From assembly GCA_002077065.1 (NCBI GenBank), contig NAJO01000015.1, positions 434,001-498,000 of the forward strand: a DNA stretch of 64,000 bases. Direction: 5' to 3'. Every line of letters begins with the position of its first letter. Position 1 is the first letter of the stretch. The notes beneath the pieces were generated by a model. It searched no databases and was not told where the DNA came from. It saw only the letters and a list, made by a program, of their open reading frames with translations. Of the stretch, positions 1 to 9,468 are shown in pieces. Source of the DNA: Cryoendolithus antarcticus. Lineage: Eukaryota; Ascomycota; Dothideomycetes; Cladosporiales; Cladosporiaceae. The position numbers were made by a program, and so were the translations under genes.

Positions 1-44
1 TCACAGAAACCAGCCGATAACCTCACAATCACACAACCGCAATC

Positions 45-373
45 ATGGGAAAAGTCCACGGATCCCTCGCGCGTGCCGGAAAGGTCAAGTCGCAGACACC
101 AAAGGTACGATGAACCCGCTACACGAACGAATGCCGCCCAAATTTCAACAAGTCCCTACAATCCCCTGCCGATCAGATTCCGATATCACGCAGCAGCAGC
201 GGCGAACGCCAGGAAATCAGTACTAACACAGAACACAACAGGTCGAGCCCCAAGAGAAGAAGAAGACACCCAAGGGACGCGCGAAGAAGCGCATCACTTA
301 TACCCGCCGCTTCGTGAACGTCACCATGACCGGCGGCAAGAGGAAGATGAACCCCAACCCGGGAGCTGCATAA
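45..373 (+). CDS. rps30: 40S ribosomal protein eS30 (two exons)
   Basis: A small, very basic protein of the 40S ribosomal subunit. Exon 1 (45-104) encodes 20 residues beginning [20 protein letters not shown]. Exon 2 (242-373) encodes 43 more, containing [13 protein letters not shown] and [11 protein letters not shown] before TAA. Together they give the usual free fungal eS30 of about 62 residues, without the ubiquitin-like N-terminal half found in animal FAU. The 137-nt intron has a GTACGA donor, a perfect TACTAAC branch point at 221-227 and a CAG acceptor. An early intron in a ribosomal protein gene is typical of fungi. Only 44 nt of leader lie inside the window, so the promoter is not visible. 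Identity is recognised from the conserved sequence. Confidence 0.95.
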
Positions 374-847
374 GCGGCTTGCTTCGACCGATCTCTGCGC
401 AATACCAAGACATGAAGAAACGGGGAGGTGGATGGAGAGCAGTGGAGGGCGAGGAGCTGGAGTCGGGAGGATGTGCATACTAGGCGAAGTCTTTAGAGCG
501 TCTACAAAGAAAGGATGCTTGAAGATGAGACTGCTACAAATGCATGAATGAGGTTCAGTGGTGTGGAAGCGGCTGATCTGCTGGGTTAGTATACACCTGC
601 TATCTCGTTGCAACCTGTTCAATGTCCACCTTGATTCCCACTTTTCTTTTCCCAGCTTTCTCTACGATTGGAGACCTGTGTAAGTCATCTGCGATTCGTA
701 CCATCAGTAAGCTGATCTCTTCACATCTCCTTTGGTCTGCTTACCATGCCTTCATGAGTCGAAGACATACGTCATCAGGTCCGCTCAGAGCTTACTCTCT
801 ACACCCCCATCATTAGCACTACTCCTGCGACCTCCTCCCCAGCATCC
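374..847. other. intergenic, eS30 downstream region
   Basis: Region between the eS30 stop and the 3' end of the convergent small gene at 848-1078. It should hold both 3' UTRs. Short open frames here have no recognisable protein character, and I see no repeat or RNA gene. Confidence 0.5.
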
Positions 848-1078
848 TCAGAGCATACCAGTCTTCTCCCTCCCCATTTCAACAGGAGCCAACCTATGAT
901 CCCGCCACTTGATATCCGGCTCCCCGGCTGCCTTCAAGTCAGCCTCTTCGCGCAGGGAGCGCTCGTAGTGGTAGTCCACAGTCGGCTCGACATGGACGCC
1001 AACCGGATGTGCGAGCTGAGGTAACTTTCCGAAGGTGCCGTCGGCGAGGATGCCGTAGTCTTCCATTGGGAAGGACAT
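848..1078 (-). CDS. small protein of unknown function, 76 aa
   Basis: Single-exon frame from a proper ATG (1078-1076) to TGA. The protein begins MSFPMEDYGILADGTFGK and is hydrophilic, charged at both ends, with PTVDYHYERSLREEADLK and PDIKWRDHRL in the middle. It has no signal peptide, membrane helix or cysteine pattern. The composition looks like a real soluble protein rather than a shadow frame, because it has balanced Asp/Glu/Lys/Arg and aromatic residues and no Ser/Arg/Pro bias. I do not recognise a family. It converges on eS30. A further upstream exon cannot be excluded. Confidence 0.55.
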   Translation of the reverse strand: MSFPMEDYGILADGTFGKLPQLAHPVGVHVEPTVDYHYERSLREEADLKAAGEPDIKWRDHRLAPVEMGREKTGML

Positions 1079-1499
1079 TGTGGCGGTGTGGTGAAGTTTT
1101 GAGGGATAGCAGTGACGTGGTGAGCACGGGGATCTGTGACGAGTTGCAAATGTCGAAAGGAGGAGGGAAGGTACGACTCGAAGCTGAAAGCTGAACGAAG
1201 AAGCAGGATCTTATTGCCTGCTCTGTCACAGATGTGGACTCCTGGCTGTCTCAAGGTGGTCTGCACAGAAGGTACAGATGTCACTCAAGCTGGTAAATGT
1301 TTGAGTCGATAGACAGCACACGAGGTAGCTTCTCATTGCCAGTGTAATCCCGATAGCAACATCCTGCAGGGTATATGCTGGAGGCTCAGGCAACGAGACG
1401 ACAACCCTTGAGACCCCCGAGTCTGTATGTACATCGCGCGGGTGGCCTTTATATGGGCGTCACTCTCCCTGGCACTATCTGCAAGCGATCAAATGTCCA
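1079..1499. other. intergenic, no gene seen
   Basis: Upstream flank of the 76-residue gene and downstream flank of the pyruvate-kinase relic. The open frames here are low-quality shadows. No promoter element or repeat could be identified with confidence. Confidence 0.4.
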
Positions 1500-1862
1500 T
1501 CAGTCCTGCCGATGAGACCAAACGAACGAGGCCATTGCCACTGGATTTCCCAGCAGTCTCTCGCCGCAGCTGTGAGCCAGGAGTCCACTCGAGCCCTCGC
1601 TCCAGAGATCATCACAACCGACAACCACTTCCTCGATCTCCTTGAGTACGCCAGTACAGTTCGTGACACCCTGCTGAACCTCGATCGTGGCGATGATCTG
1701 GATGTTCTTGCCATCCTCGCCGAGCACTTAGCGGATGGCCGTAATGTCCCCTGCGCGAGCGGCGAAGGACGCGAAGACCATGTCGACGCTGGTCTTGACG
1801 CCGATGAGGAGATCGGCCTTGTCTTTCTCGGACAGAGCAGACAGATCGATATCGTCAATGCT
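1500..1862 (-). pseudogene. pyruvate kinase fragment, decayed
   Basis: The reverse strand carries about 120 codons that read like the central barrel of pyruvate kinase. [13 protein letters not shown] and [12 protein letters not shown] come first, then LGEDGKNIQIIA, IEVQQGV and GVLKEIEEVVV. The match weakens toward GNPVAMAS, which sits where intact enzymes have GKPVICAT. A stop codon (TAA, 1728-1730) interrupts the frame just before LGEDG, where functional enzymes have an IREVL-like stretch. The catalytic MVARGDLG segment is replaced by VVGCDDLWSEG. Neither the N-terminal half nor the C-terminal allosteric domain is visible nearby. It is therefore a truncated duplicate, not the cell's glycolytic gene. 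The boundaries are where recognisable similarity stops. Confidence 0.8.
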
Positions 1863-2369
1863 CAAGCAAGTGTGAGTTCATCTCGACAGTCACTACTTCA
1901 TCCAGACGCCACCATGTCATAGTCCGAAGAAATGCAAATGCCTTGCTCACTCTCGTATCGTAACGAGAGCTTGACGGACGCAGTGTGCATGACAGAAGCG
2001 TAGGCAGTTGGCAAGAGTCCCATGAGAGTCGTCTCGTAGTCTAAAGATTCATCGGGCACATCTCGCATTCCCTTCTCACGCTCGCTGTAGTTTCACACCT
2101 TGACTTGCGCAGAGTACGTGACAGTAGCACATGACGGCAATGAGAATCCTGTGAAAGTCAGCTCCGGGGTCGAGCAATCATCCTGACATAGCTCCAAACT
2201 TTGGACCGTCTTCTCACGGACGGCTCCTCGCCGAATTTGACGTACGCAGAGCACATGACAGCAGCACAAGGATCTTCGAAAATGCACCGAGAAAACAGGA
2301 TTGAGCTACCTCAAGCTCCCCCAAACGCCCTCTCCCCACCCCTTCAACGCCTCCAACGCCACCAGAGTA
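1863..2369. other. intergenic with a diverged direct repeat
   Basis: No gene is recognised. Two copies of a roughly 60-bp segment lie in the same orientation at 2072-2131 and 2210-2268, best conserved over the part containing CGCAGAG and GTAGCACA/GCAGCACA. The rest is unremarkable and includes the 3' flank of the large gene that ends at 2370. Confidence 0.5.
2072..2268. repeat. pair of diverged 60-bp direct repeats
   Basis: Copy 1 is 2072-2131 and copy 2 is 2210-2268, both on the + strand, 138 bp apart. Both start with CTTCTCACG and end with a block from TTGAC to AGCACA in which 27 of 32 positions agree. Four of the five differences in that block are transitions. The middle is poorly conserved. 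It looks like an old local duplication with no coding content I can recognise. Confidence 0.5.
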
Positions 2370-5300
2370 CTACTCCTCCTCCCCCTCACTAACCTCCCCA
2401 AGCACCCTCCCTTTCTCCTGAATCTCCCCAAGCACCCTTGCAACAGCTTCATCCTCACTATCCATACTCTCACTACTTGAGCCCTCCTCAGGCTTCTCAA
2501 TCGCCCACATAGCATCATGGAACTTCCTCTGCTCCTCGGGCCCCCGCTGCGCCACCTCATCGTCAATAGCGTTGATCCTGCTGTGGTCTCCGAAACCCGG
2601 AATCGAGAGCTTGGCCTCCTCGAGTTCTTGTTGGCGCTTCAGCTTGACGGGGTCTGCGCCTATCAAGATTAAGTATTTGTTCTGCTCGCGTAGAAGTCTC
2701 GCGCGATCAGGTTGCTTCACGGGTGGTGGGGAGGCTGCACGAGCGGCCTCGGATGAAGAGGTGGAGGACGCGGAACCGGGCGACTCGTTGCGAGTAGCAC
2801 GCTTCAGGCGTAAGTTGCGTGGGTGAGGTGCAGTAAGGACACTGTTGGCGCCAGATGCGCTTGCGGACCTAGCTGCAATGGCCTCGCGAGCTTTCTCGCC
2901 GGCAGACTTGCTTGGCTTATGTGCAGAGGCAGACGCCGAGCCTTCGTCTGTGCTGTAGGAGCGGGTAACGAACAGCGCCACGTCGCGGTCGAGCTGAGTC
3001 CAGTCTGTACTGTGGTTGAGAGCAAAGCCCCTAGGCAGCGGCTCATCTTCTGCGTCTGTGTCTTCGACTGTCGGCTCCACTTGCGCTGTATCCTTGGCTT
3101 TCCCCTTACCTTTGCTCTTTTTCTTCTTCTTGGACTTCTTGCTCGAGCTGGGAGGAGCGTCGATGTTCTCGATCTGGGCGGGTGACGGAGTGGCGGCCAG
3201 GCCACTGGTGCTAGCACCTGCCATAGACACTCCTAGGCCTACTGTGGTGTCCTCAGGACTCGATGCGGGAGTGTAGACGATCTGACCGGGACTCTTGGTG
3301 GTCGTCGATGGGGAGTCGAAGTCCTGAACCTGCAGAAGAGTGCCGGATTCGCTGACTTGCGGAGCCGCAGTGATAGTGGATCCGGGCTTCTCGGCCACCA
3401 TCTTGGCGACTGGTGCAGCATTCGTCGATTTGGTAGGCAGTGGAGAAGTCGCGCTGGTTCCGGAATCGACATTAGTGGCTGATTTGCCTTTGCTGAGAAA
3501 GCTGCCGAGACCGAGATACTTGCCCACGTTGTCGGCAAGATCAGCAGCGATGCTCTGCTTCCGTGGCGAGTTCGAGGCTGATGGCGCACTGACATCCTGT
3601 CCTTTCACCTCGCCAGCTACCGCAGCGATCGCCTTCTTGCCTTTCTTGTTGCTGCTCGAAGACTGCACCTCCTTAGTCTCCTTCGCCGCAGTTGTCTTTG
3701 CCTGCTCAGGTGAGTCATCTCCTTTGAGTGTCGGGGTGCTGGCGATGCTAGCATGCGCGACCTCTCGACTGTTCGCCAACTCCACATCAACATTAAGCTC
3801 GGCAGGTTTGCCTCGAATGGACGCCTTGCCCTTCGCAGGCTTCTTCTGCTTGGCTGGCTTGATCTTCTTGCCAAACATGCTAAGCGACTCAGTCTGGCTA
3901 GGTCCCTTGCGCTTCTCCGCCGCTACAGCCTTCTCCACCGCAGCCTTCTCAACCGCAGCCCTCTCAACCACAGCTCCTGCTGCCGTAACCTCCTCTCCCA
4001 CAGTTATCTCTGCCACAACTTTCTCCACCGCAATCTTCTCTACGTCAGCGGTCTGTTTCACGGCGTCCGTCTTCTCCGCTACAGCAGATGGTTTCACGAG
4101 AGCAGTCTTCTCCACTTCGGGTTCCTTCACGTTGTCGTGAGTGGTGCCCATCTTCGCCATATTAGCATTTGACCGAGCCTCGTTCTTTGATTGCTTCACG
4201 TCTGCAGCTGTGGTCTGAGTATCCGGCAATGCAGGAGTACTTGGCGCAGTCTCGTAGGAGGGCGTAGGCGGAACGGAAGTAGTTGATGTTGGAACAGGAC
4301 CAATCTCGGTGGATTCGACGTTGCTGACCTCTTCATTGGCTGTGGCAGGCTTGAGGGGAGTGGCTTCCCGCTGAACATCTTGCGCAGTAATTGACTTCTG
4401 CTGACCAGTGCTCGAGGACTTCTGCCGTTTGGCGTCGTTCTTGGGGATAGCTGGGACCGATCCGCTAGAACTTGCATTGCGCTTGCTCGTGCCCGAAACC
4501 TTGCGTACAGCTGCGGGCGTCGGTGATGGAGTCGGCTCGAGTGACTTCTTGCTCGTCTCTTTAAGTGCCATACCTTCGCTCTGCACAGCCTTCTCCGGAT
4601 TGACGGTGAGGTCTGCTTCGTCCCGCGTCGCTGATGCAGGCGGCGAGTTTTGCGCAGTGTGGAAGCTGTCGTCTATGGTGTCTGGCTCTGCGGAAGGTGC
4701 CTTGCGAGCCTCGGTGTCCTCGAGCTGAACGTCCTTCTTAGTTGCGATCTCATCCGTACCGGCCGCTGCAGTGTCAGCCGTTGTCGCCGCTGCAGGTAAG
4801 GCACGCTGTGCCACTGGCAGTGGGGTAGATGCTGCTTGTGCAAGCGAGGAATCGGTCGAGGCAACGTAAGGATCGATGGGTTGGTGAACAGCGGTCGGTG
4901 ATGACTGCGAAGTAGTGTCTGAATGCTGCCTCGTAGTGTTGTTGCTGGCATCCGTGATCACACGAGGCCCAACCTCAGCCGCATCCGAAGACTTCACTTC
5001 AGCATTCTTCGCGCCAATCACTTCACTTGCGGCGGTACTCGCGGTCTCTGTCGTCGCTTGCGATTTCGAACCGGCAGCCGACAGTGGCTCCATGGTTGGC
5101 GGCACACCAGCTTCAGCGCTCTTAGTGACGGTTTCAGCTTCTCGAGGAGCCTTGTTGGCCCTCCTGTCCTTCTTAGGCTTGGACTTTTTAGGCGTCGTAG
5201 CACTCGAGGGTGCCGGCGTCGTATTCTCGGAAGGAACCGTGGACAGGAGCCCATGGTCTGCCTCGCTGATGCTAGGTACTGGGGGTGGCGCATAGCTGGG

Positions 5301-7640
5301 CTTTCGCGGCATCGACAAGGTGCTAGCGTTGTGAGTCGGGACGAAGCTCTCACGTGTGCTCTGCGCATTCTCCAGAGACTTGACGTGCTGATAGTATGCG
5401 TTGAGAGAACCAGAGGTATACATGTCCGGCTGCGACTTGACGAAGAATTCGTTTCGCGGGTCGAAATAGCGCTTGGTCACTCGAACAGTGAGGGCCCGAC
5501 CTCGGAGATAAAACTGGCCCGCGTGATCAAGAATGGACAATGCGTGAAGATACGAGTGTAAAGTAATGAAGGCGTGATCGGTGTACATGGCCGCTTGCTT
5601 GTTGCCATGACTTGGTTTGCGCGTCATCGTAGCGGGAGTCACGTTGGCCGTGGTTCTGATCTCTGTCAGGAGCTCTTCATCGCGGCATGATGTAGGTACA
5701 TTGAAGATAGCCAGATCGACCACATGCCGACAAGAAGTTCCAATGGAGGTCTCGGTGATACGGAATCCGTCCACTTTGGCTTTCTCCCCACATAGAAGGC
5801 CAGACTCCAGTAACTCTTGCGGTGTTCGAGGATCAGCAATAAATTGCGCCTGCGGATGATATGGCTGTCCATTCATACTGTAGTTCTCACTAGCACCGCG
5901 GATATTGTATCGCTGGATGCGTGGCGACGACTGATCATTCGTGGGTGGTATGTCGTAGCCTAGTCCCGGGGTGCCGGAAGTCTCGTAGTGGGACCTGTCA
6001 GGTCCATTGCGCCGGTCATGACTGCCTGATGTGCTCGGCCGACGGTTCTTGAGAGGTCCGTACGAGCCTGAAACGTCGCTATGAGGCATACTGACATTAC
6101 GCACACCAGCAAAGTTGCTGTCGTAGGATGAGTGCCGATCGCTGCCGCCACGACCGCGACGGGGCATCGATGCTCGAGACGAACCACCACCACCGCGTGA
6201 GGTCTGACTTGCATGCCTCTTGCCGCCACCACGCCTGCTGGAGTTCTCGGCGAAGTCAGATGGCGTTGCCATGTCGATGTAACGAGGTGGAACAGAGGGA
6301 GCTTGCTGTCCATAGACATCGTTCTGGTAGTAGCGAGCATCTTGCTGGCTCAGCGCGTAGATTGCGTTGCCACCTGGGACTTGACTAAACTGGTTCTGAT
6401 GCTGGTAGCCACCGTACTGGTTGGCAGGGAACCCGGCTAGACCCATTTGATGGAGCGAAATTGGCTGCGAGCCACCAGAGGTATGTGGACTACCAGCACC
6501 AATGCCAGCGTTATAGCCAGACCCCACACGCATAGGCGGCATGTTCTGGTCATTTTGCTGGTACTGACGGCCGATCATGAGATTGTTCGGCTGTACAGGC
6601 TGAAAAGCGTTCATCTCCGGATCGTACAGTGCCGGCCCGTTGTGTAGTGGCTCATAGTAAGCTTGCTTCCCAGCACGACTGGCTTTCTCACTGCTGATAG
6701 GGCGAGTCTTTCCATTGATCTGAATACGGTCTTGCTCCACTGGAACGTGAGCTATGGAATGGTCCACTGCATTGACACGCGAGCCAGCATTGCCGCCCTT
6801 GGGAGGTTTGATCGACGACTTCTGGGCCTTGCCACCTTGCGCATTGGCGATCCGTGCTTGTGCATTTTTCTCGTGGGAGAGCACAGTCTCGAGATCAGTA
6901 GCGGATGGGAGGCTGTCGGCACGAGGCGCGTCTGTCGCAGCTGGGCTGGTCTCGATCTCCGTGGATTTCAGCTTCGCCTCTGTGTCCAAAACATTGCGGG
7001 GAGCATGGAGACGCTCTGCATCCTCCATCTCCATCAGCTGGTACTGAATGTGGCGAATTGCTTGGCAGAGGAATTTGGGACCATGCGCCTTCAGCTCTGC
7101 AGGCTGAAAGAACGTCTCGGGCGTGGCGTCTATGCCTTTGATGGCAGCAAGCATCGTAGGGGTTTTGCGCCAGCTCATATGCACTTCTTGGTTCCACCAA
7201 GCAGTAGCAAGAGCAGGGGCACGAAGTTCGGCGTTGGATAAAGCGATACTCCACCAGACTTGCCCGAGGAACCGGAAGCCGAGACCAGCGCCGTGGGCGC
7301 CACCCTGCATGTGAATCTCAGTCTGGTCGAAGTGTTCGCGGAGGAAAGTCTCCTCGTCGTCCTTGATGCCGGTTCTGGGGAAGTCCCAGGGCAGAACCTC
7401 GCTCCAGTATTCCGGCCGAGCGGCCCAGATGCGATCGCAGTATGGGCGCAGGTCAGTGTAGCGATTGCTAGAGGCGATGATGCAGTCGGGGAGTTCATGT
7501 GTCGGCAACTCAACTGCAACTGTCGGAGTAGGGATAGACGAGGCTTCATGCGCCTCGCCATCACCGGCAGGGCCCTCGACCACGATCGTTGGGGGTGTAG
7601 GCGGAGCAGGCTGATCTGCATTTGCGGTGGTTTCCGCCAT
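2370..7640 (-). CDS. large low-complexity protein with an RRM-like domain, 1756 aa
   Basis: A single uninterrupted frame from ATG (7640-7638) to TAG. The first roughly 220 residues look folded, with SNRYTDLRPYCDRIWAARP, QVWWSIALSNAELRAPALAT and LCQAIRHIQYQLMEMEDAE. A Gln/Gly/Tyr-rich stretch with RGGG and RRGRGGS motifs follows. About residues 635-730 resemble an RNA-recognition motif: VVDLAIFNVPTSCRDEELL is beta1-alpha1-like and YTDHAFITLHSYLHAL plus YLRGRALTVRVTKR resemble RNP1-beta4. The rest is mostly disordered Ser/Thr/Pro/Ala/Lys sequence, with an Ala/Val/Glu/Lys repeat tract and Lys-rich SKKSKKKKKSKGKGK before an acidic C-terminus. The combination suggests an RNA- or chromatin-associated fungal protein, but the exact function is unknown. 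Confidence 0.85.
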   Translation of the reverse strand: MAETTANADQPAPPTPPTIVVEGPAGDGEAHEASSIPTPTVAVELPTHELPDCIIASSNRYTDLRPYCDRIWAARPEYWSEVLPWDFPRTGIKDDEETFLREHFDQTEIHMQGGAHGAGLGFRFLGQVWWSIALSNAELRAPALATAWWNQEVHMSWRKTPTMLAAIKGIDATPETFFQPAELKAHGPKFLCQAIRHIQYQLMEMEDAERLHAPRNVLDTEAKLKSTEIETSPAATDAPRADSLPSATDLETVLSHEKNAQARIANAQGGKAQKSSIKPPKGGNAGSRVNAVDHSIAHVPVEQDRIQINGKTRPISSEKASRAGKQAYYEPLHNGPALYDPEMNAFQPVQPNNLMIGRQYQQNDQNMPPMRVGSGYNAGIGAGSPHTSGGSQPISLHQMGLAGFPANQYGGYQHQNQFSQVPGGNAIYALSQQDARYYQNDVYGQQAPSVPPRYIDMATPSDFAENSSRRGGGKRHASQTSRGGGGSSRASMPRRGRGGSDRHSSYDSNFAGVRNVSMPHSDVSGSYGPLKNRRPSTSGSHDRRNGPDRSHYETSGTPGLGYDIPPTNDQSSPRIQRYNIRGASENYSMNGQPYHPQAQFIADPRTPQELLESGLLCGEKAKVDGFRITETSIGTSCRHVVDLAIFNVPTSCRDEELLTEIRTTANVTPATMTRKPSHGNKQAAMYTDHAFITLHSYLHALSILDHAGQFYLRGRALTVRVTKRYFDPRNEFFVKSQPDMYTSGSLNAYYQHVKSLENAQSTRESFVPTHNASTLSMPRKPSYAPPPVPSISEADHGLLSTVPSENTTPAPSSATTPKKSKPKKDRRANKAPREAETVTKSAEAGVPPTMEPLSAAGSKSQATTETASTAASEVIGAKNAEVKSSDAAEVGPRVITDASNNTTRQHSDTTSQSSPTAVHQPIDPYVASTDSSLAQAASTPLPVAQRALPAAATTADTAAAGTDEIATKKDVQLEDTEARKAPSAEPDTIDDSFHTAQNSPPASATRDEADLTVNPEKAVQSEGMALKETSKKSLEPTPSPTPAAVRKVSGTSKRNASSSGSVPAIPKNDAKRQKSSSTGQQKSITAQDVQREATPLKPATANEEVSNVESTEIGPVPTSTTSVPPTPSYETAPSTPALPDTQTTAADVKQSKNEARSNANMAKMGTTHDNVKEPEVEKTALVKPSAVAEKTDAVKQTADVEKIAVEKVVAEITVGEEVTAAGAVVERAAVEKAAVEKAVAAEKRKGPSQTESLSMFGKKIKPAKQKKPAKGKASIRGKPAELNVDVELANSREVAHASIASTPTLKGDDSPEQAKTTAAKETKEVQSSSSNKKGKKAIAAVAGEVKGQDVSAPSASNSPRKQSIAADLADNVGKYLGLGSFLSKGKSATNVDSGTSATSPLPTKSTNAAPVAKMVAEKPGSTITAAPQVSESGTLLQVQDFDSPSTTTKSPGQIVYTPASSPEDTTVGLGVSMAGASTSGLAATPSPAQIENIDAPPSSSKKSKKKKKSKGKGKAKDTAQVEPTVEDTDAEDEPLPRGFALNHSTDWTQLDRDVALFVTRSYSTDEGSASASAHKPSKSAGEKAREAIAARSASASGANSVLTAPHPRNLRLKRATRNESPGSASSTSSSEAARAASPPPVKQPDRARLLREQNKYLILIGADPVKLKRQQELEEAKLSIPGFGDHSRINAIDDEVAQRGPEEQRKFHDAMWAIEKPEEGSSSESMDSEDEAVARVLGEIQEKGRVLGEVSEGEEE
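3910..4110 (-). repeat. in-frame VEKA-type degenerate tandem repeat
   Basis: Inside the 1756-residue gene, short units of the form (V/A)EK(A/T/I)(A/V) recur: AVAEKTDAVK, VEKIAVEKVVAE, VERAAVEKAAVEKAVAAEK. At DNA level this is a degenerate 15-18 bp minisatellite built on CTTCTCCACCGCAGC-like units on the + strand. Such tracts probably form a charged helix and are prone to length change. Confidence 0.65.
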
Positions 7641-8389
7641 GACGAGAGATTGTGCTCCCCTTAGCAGGCTGGCTAGCAGTGAGTGAGTGTAACAATGTTG
7701 AAGGTCAATGGGTGGAAGAGACCATGCGAGCTCGTCGAAGGTTGGTATCAGCGTGTAGTGAGTGAGGTGTTGTCAAATTCGTGCAGTGCGGCGGGAGTTG
7801 ATGTGACAGCCTTGCGGTGGCCAAGTTTAGCGAGAAGGAAGGAGCGTTGCGTTGTTGAGGGGAGGCAAGTACGGCTTGAGGGTGTTGGGAAGGCGCGAGT
7901 GGGTGTCAAACCCTTCGTCGGCGCAGACAGACCCAATCACAAGGCAAAGCAAGACACATCAGCATCTTCACGTTCTGTCGCTTTCTTCATGTGAAGGCGG
8001 CCTGCAGTCAGCACAAAGACATCGTCACTCACCTACACCGACTTCCCACCATCACTCGGTGGGGTGCGGCTTTCTTCGTTTGCCCGCAGTGATGCATACA
8101 TCCGAGACAACGAACGGGCAGAGCAAAGCGTAGGCCGGAAAGGCGACCATGATAGGTACCTCCTAGCATCAGCGCTTTCATGGGTATACTCACTAGTCTG
8201 GGTGTTCATGGATCCCCTTCTCCTTCGGCACCTCTCTAGTTGTACCGCATTGCTCTCTGGTAGCAATTGAGGGGCGAGTATCTTACATCTTTCCTTTGTA
8301 CAAAACGTGTATGCCAACGATGGCCCTCACGCCTCTGCAAATCCATCCTCGTCGAGGGTCGCCTTCATACCCGATCATTGCAATTCGCA
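7641..8389. other. intergenic, upstream of the RRM-like gene
   Basis: Promoter and leader of the large minus-strand gene, plus the 3' flank of the Fmp46-like gene. No open frame here looks like a protein. No repeat or RNA gene was seen. Confidence 0.45.
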
Positions 8390-9142
8390 CTACTTCTCCA
8401 GTGCCTTGACGAGCTTGAGAATCTCGCTTTCCGAATCACCGACAACTAATGAAAATCAGCGGCTGGGCTCCGTAAAGCACTCGCCCACACTTCTTCTTCC
8501 CTCATTCATCAGTCGTGGATTGTACTCACCAGCTTTCCCGTTCTCCCAGTCCACCGTGATCGGTCTCACAAACGACGTTTCGCTAGCCTTGAACTTCTTC
8601 TCCGCGTCCTCTAGACTCGTCGCATCCTTCACGGCACTTCCAAGGCTCGAAGGTCCTAGGAACGCAAGTATATTGTGCAGCTGATCGCTCGTGGGTGGTG
8701 CTTCTTGGACGTCTGCGGTCATCAATGTCAGCGATGCGCAGCACCTGCACCAATTCTCAACGCCGCGGCGTAGTGCTTCTGGATTTTTGTAGCATCATTG
8801 ACATGGTCACACCGTCCCATCCTGACGCCTCTCCCACCAACGAGCACTTACCCAGATCGAACTCTCTATCCACCTTACTCTGCTTCGAATGATCGCTAGC
8901 CTGATCCTCAGTCGCCGTCGAGCTTGCTGCAGCAGCGGTCTGCTTCAGAAACGTGTGGGCTCGCATTGAAGCTGCATTCGACGGGCTGTGAAAGAGCGTG
9001 ATGACATCCCTGCGAGCACCCTGGAAATGATCAGCATGTGCATGGGCTCGATCTTGACAGTTGGACAGCGAGGATTGTGGCAAAGCTAGGTGGCGCAAGA
9101 AAATTCACTCACTTCTTTGAAAAGGTTGCGGAAAAGAGACAT
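8390..9142 (-). CDS. fmp46: Fmp46/DUF1687-type mitochondrial thioredoxin-fold protein, 145 aa
   Basis: Four exons on the reverse strand: 9142-9113, 9020-8852, 8712-8530 and 8445-8390. Each joins in phase through GT-AG introns (GTGAGT, GTAAGT, GTGAGT donors). The product starts MSLFRNLFKEGARRDVITLF and continues SPSNAASMRAHTFLKQ, TATEDQASDHS and FELD-like residues. It then has EAPPTSDQLHNILAFLG, FVRPITVDWENGKA and ends VVGDSESEILKLVKALEK. This matches the fungal DUF1687 family, whose yeast member Fmp46 is described as a putative mitochondrial redox protein with a thioredoxin-like fold. Length is normal for the family. The assignment rests on recognised family motifs; the redox activity is inferred from yeast annotation. 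Confidence 0.88.
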
Positions 9143-9468
9143 GATGGGCGAAGATTGTGTATGTAACAGGATAGGTACGCGATATTACCATGTGTATGTC
9201 GTTGGAAAGTCGAGATGGAGTCCGAGCTTCAGAGCTTCTGCGGGTTGGCCCGCTGAGTATCAAAGTTCATTCGACTGCACGCAGATGCGCGACGATGATC
9301 CGAACGTCAAGGGCAGAGATCATCGATGCAGTCCCATTCTAATGACGCTCTCATATGTGATATCTATGCCTGGCCAGTAGCTCGCATCGTATGCCCAAAC
9401 GTGAACCGTGATCTATTCCCAAAGTGACACCAACAGATTGGCCCCGTGCTATGACTTGTCCAACGCGC
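9143..9468. other. intergenic, no gene seen
   Basis: Upstream flank of the Fmp46-like gene and 3' flank of the sugar transporter, both on the minus strand. No further coding signal was found. Confidence 0.4.

Noticed and set aside
3340..4140. 266-codon hydrophobic plus-strand frame
   Set aside because: It lies exactly antisense to the Ala/Lys/Glu-rich part of the 1756-residue gene; its Leu/Ser/Phe/Ala bias is what the reverse complement of such codons gives.
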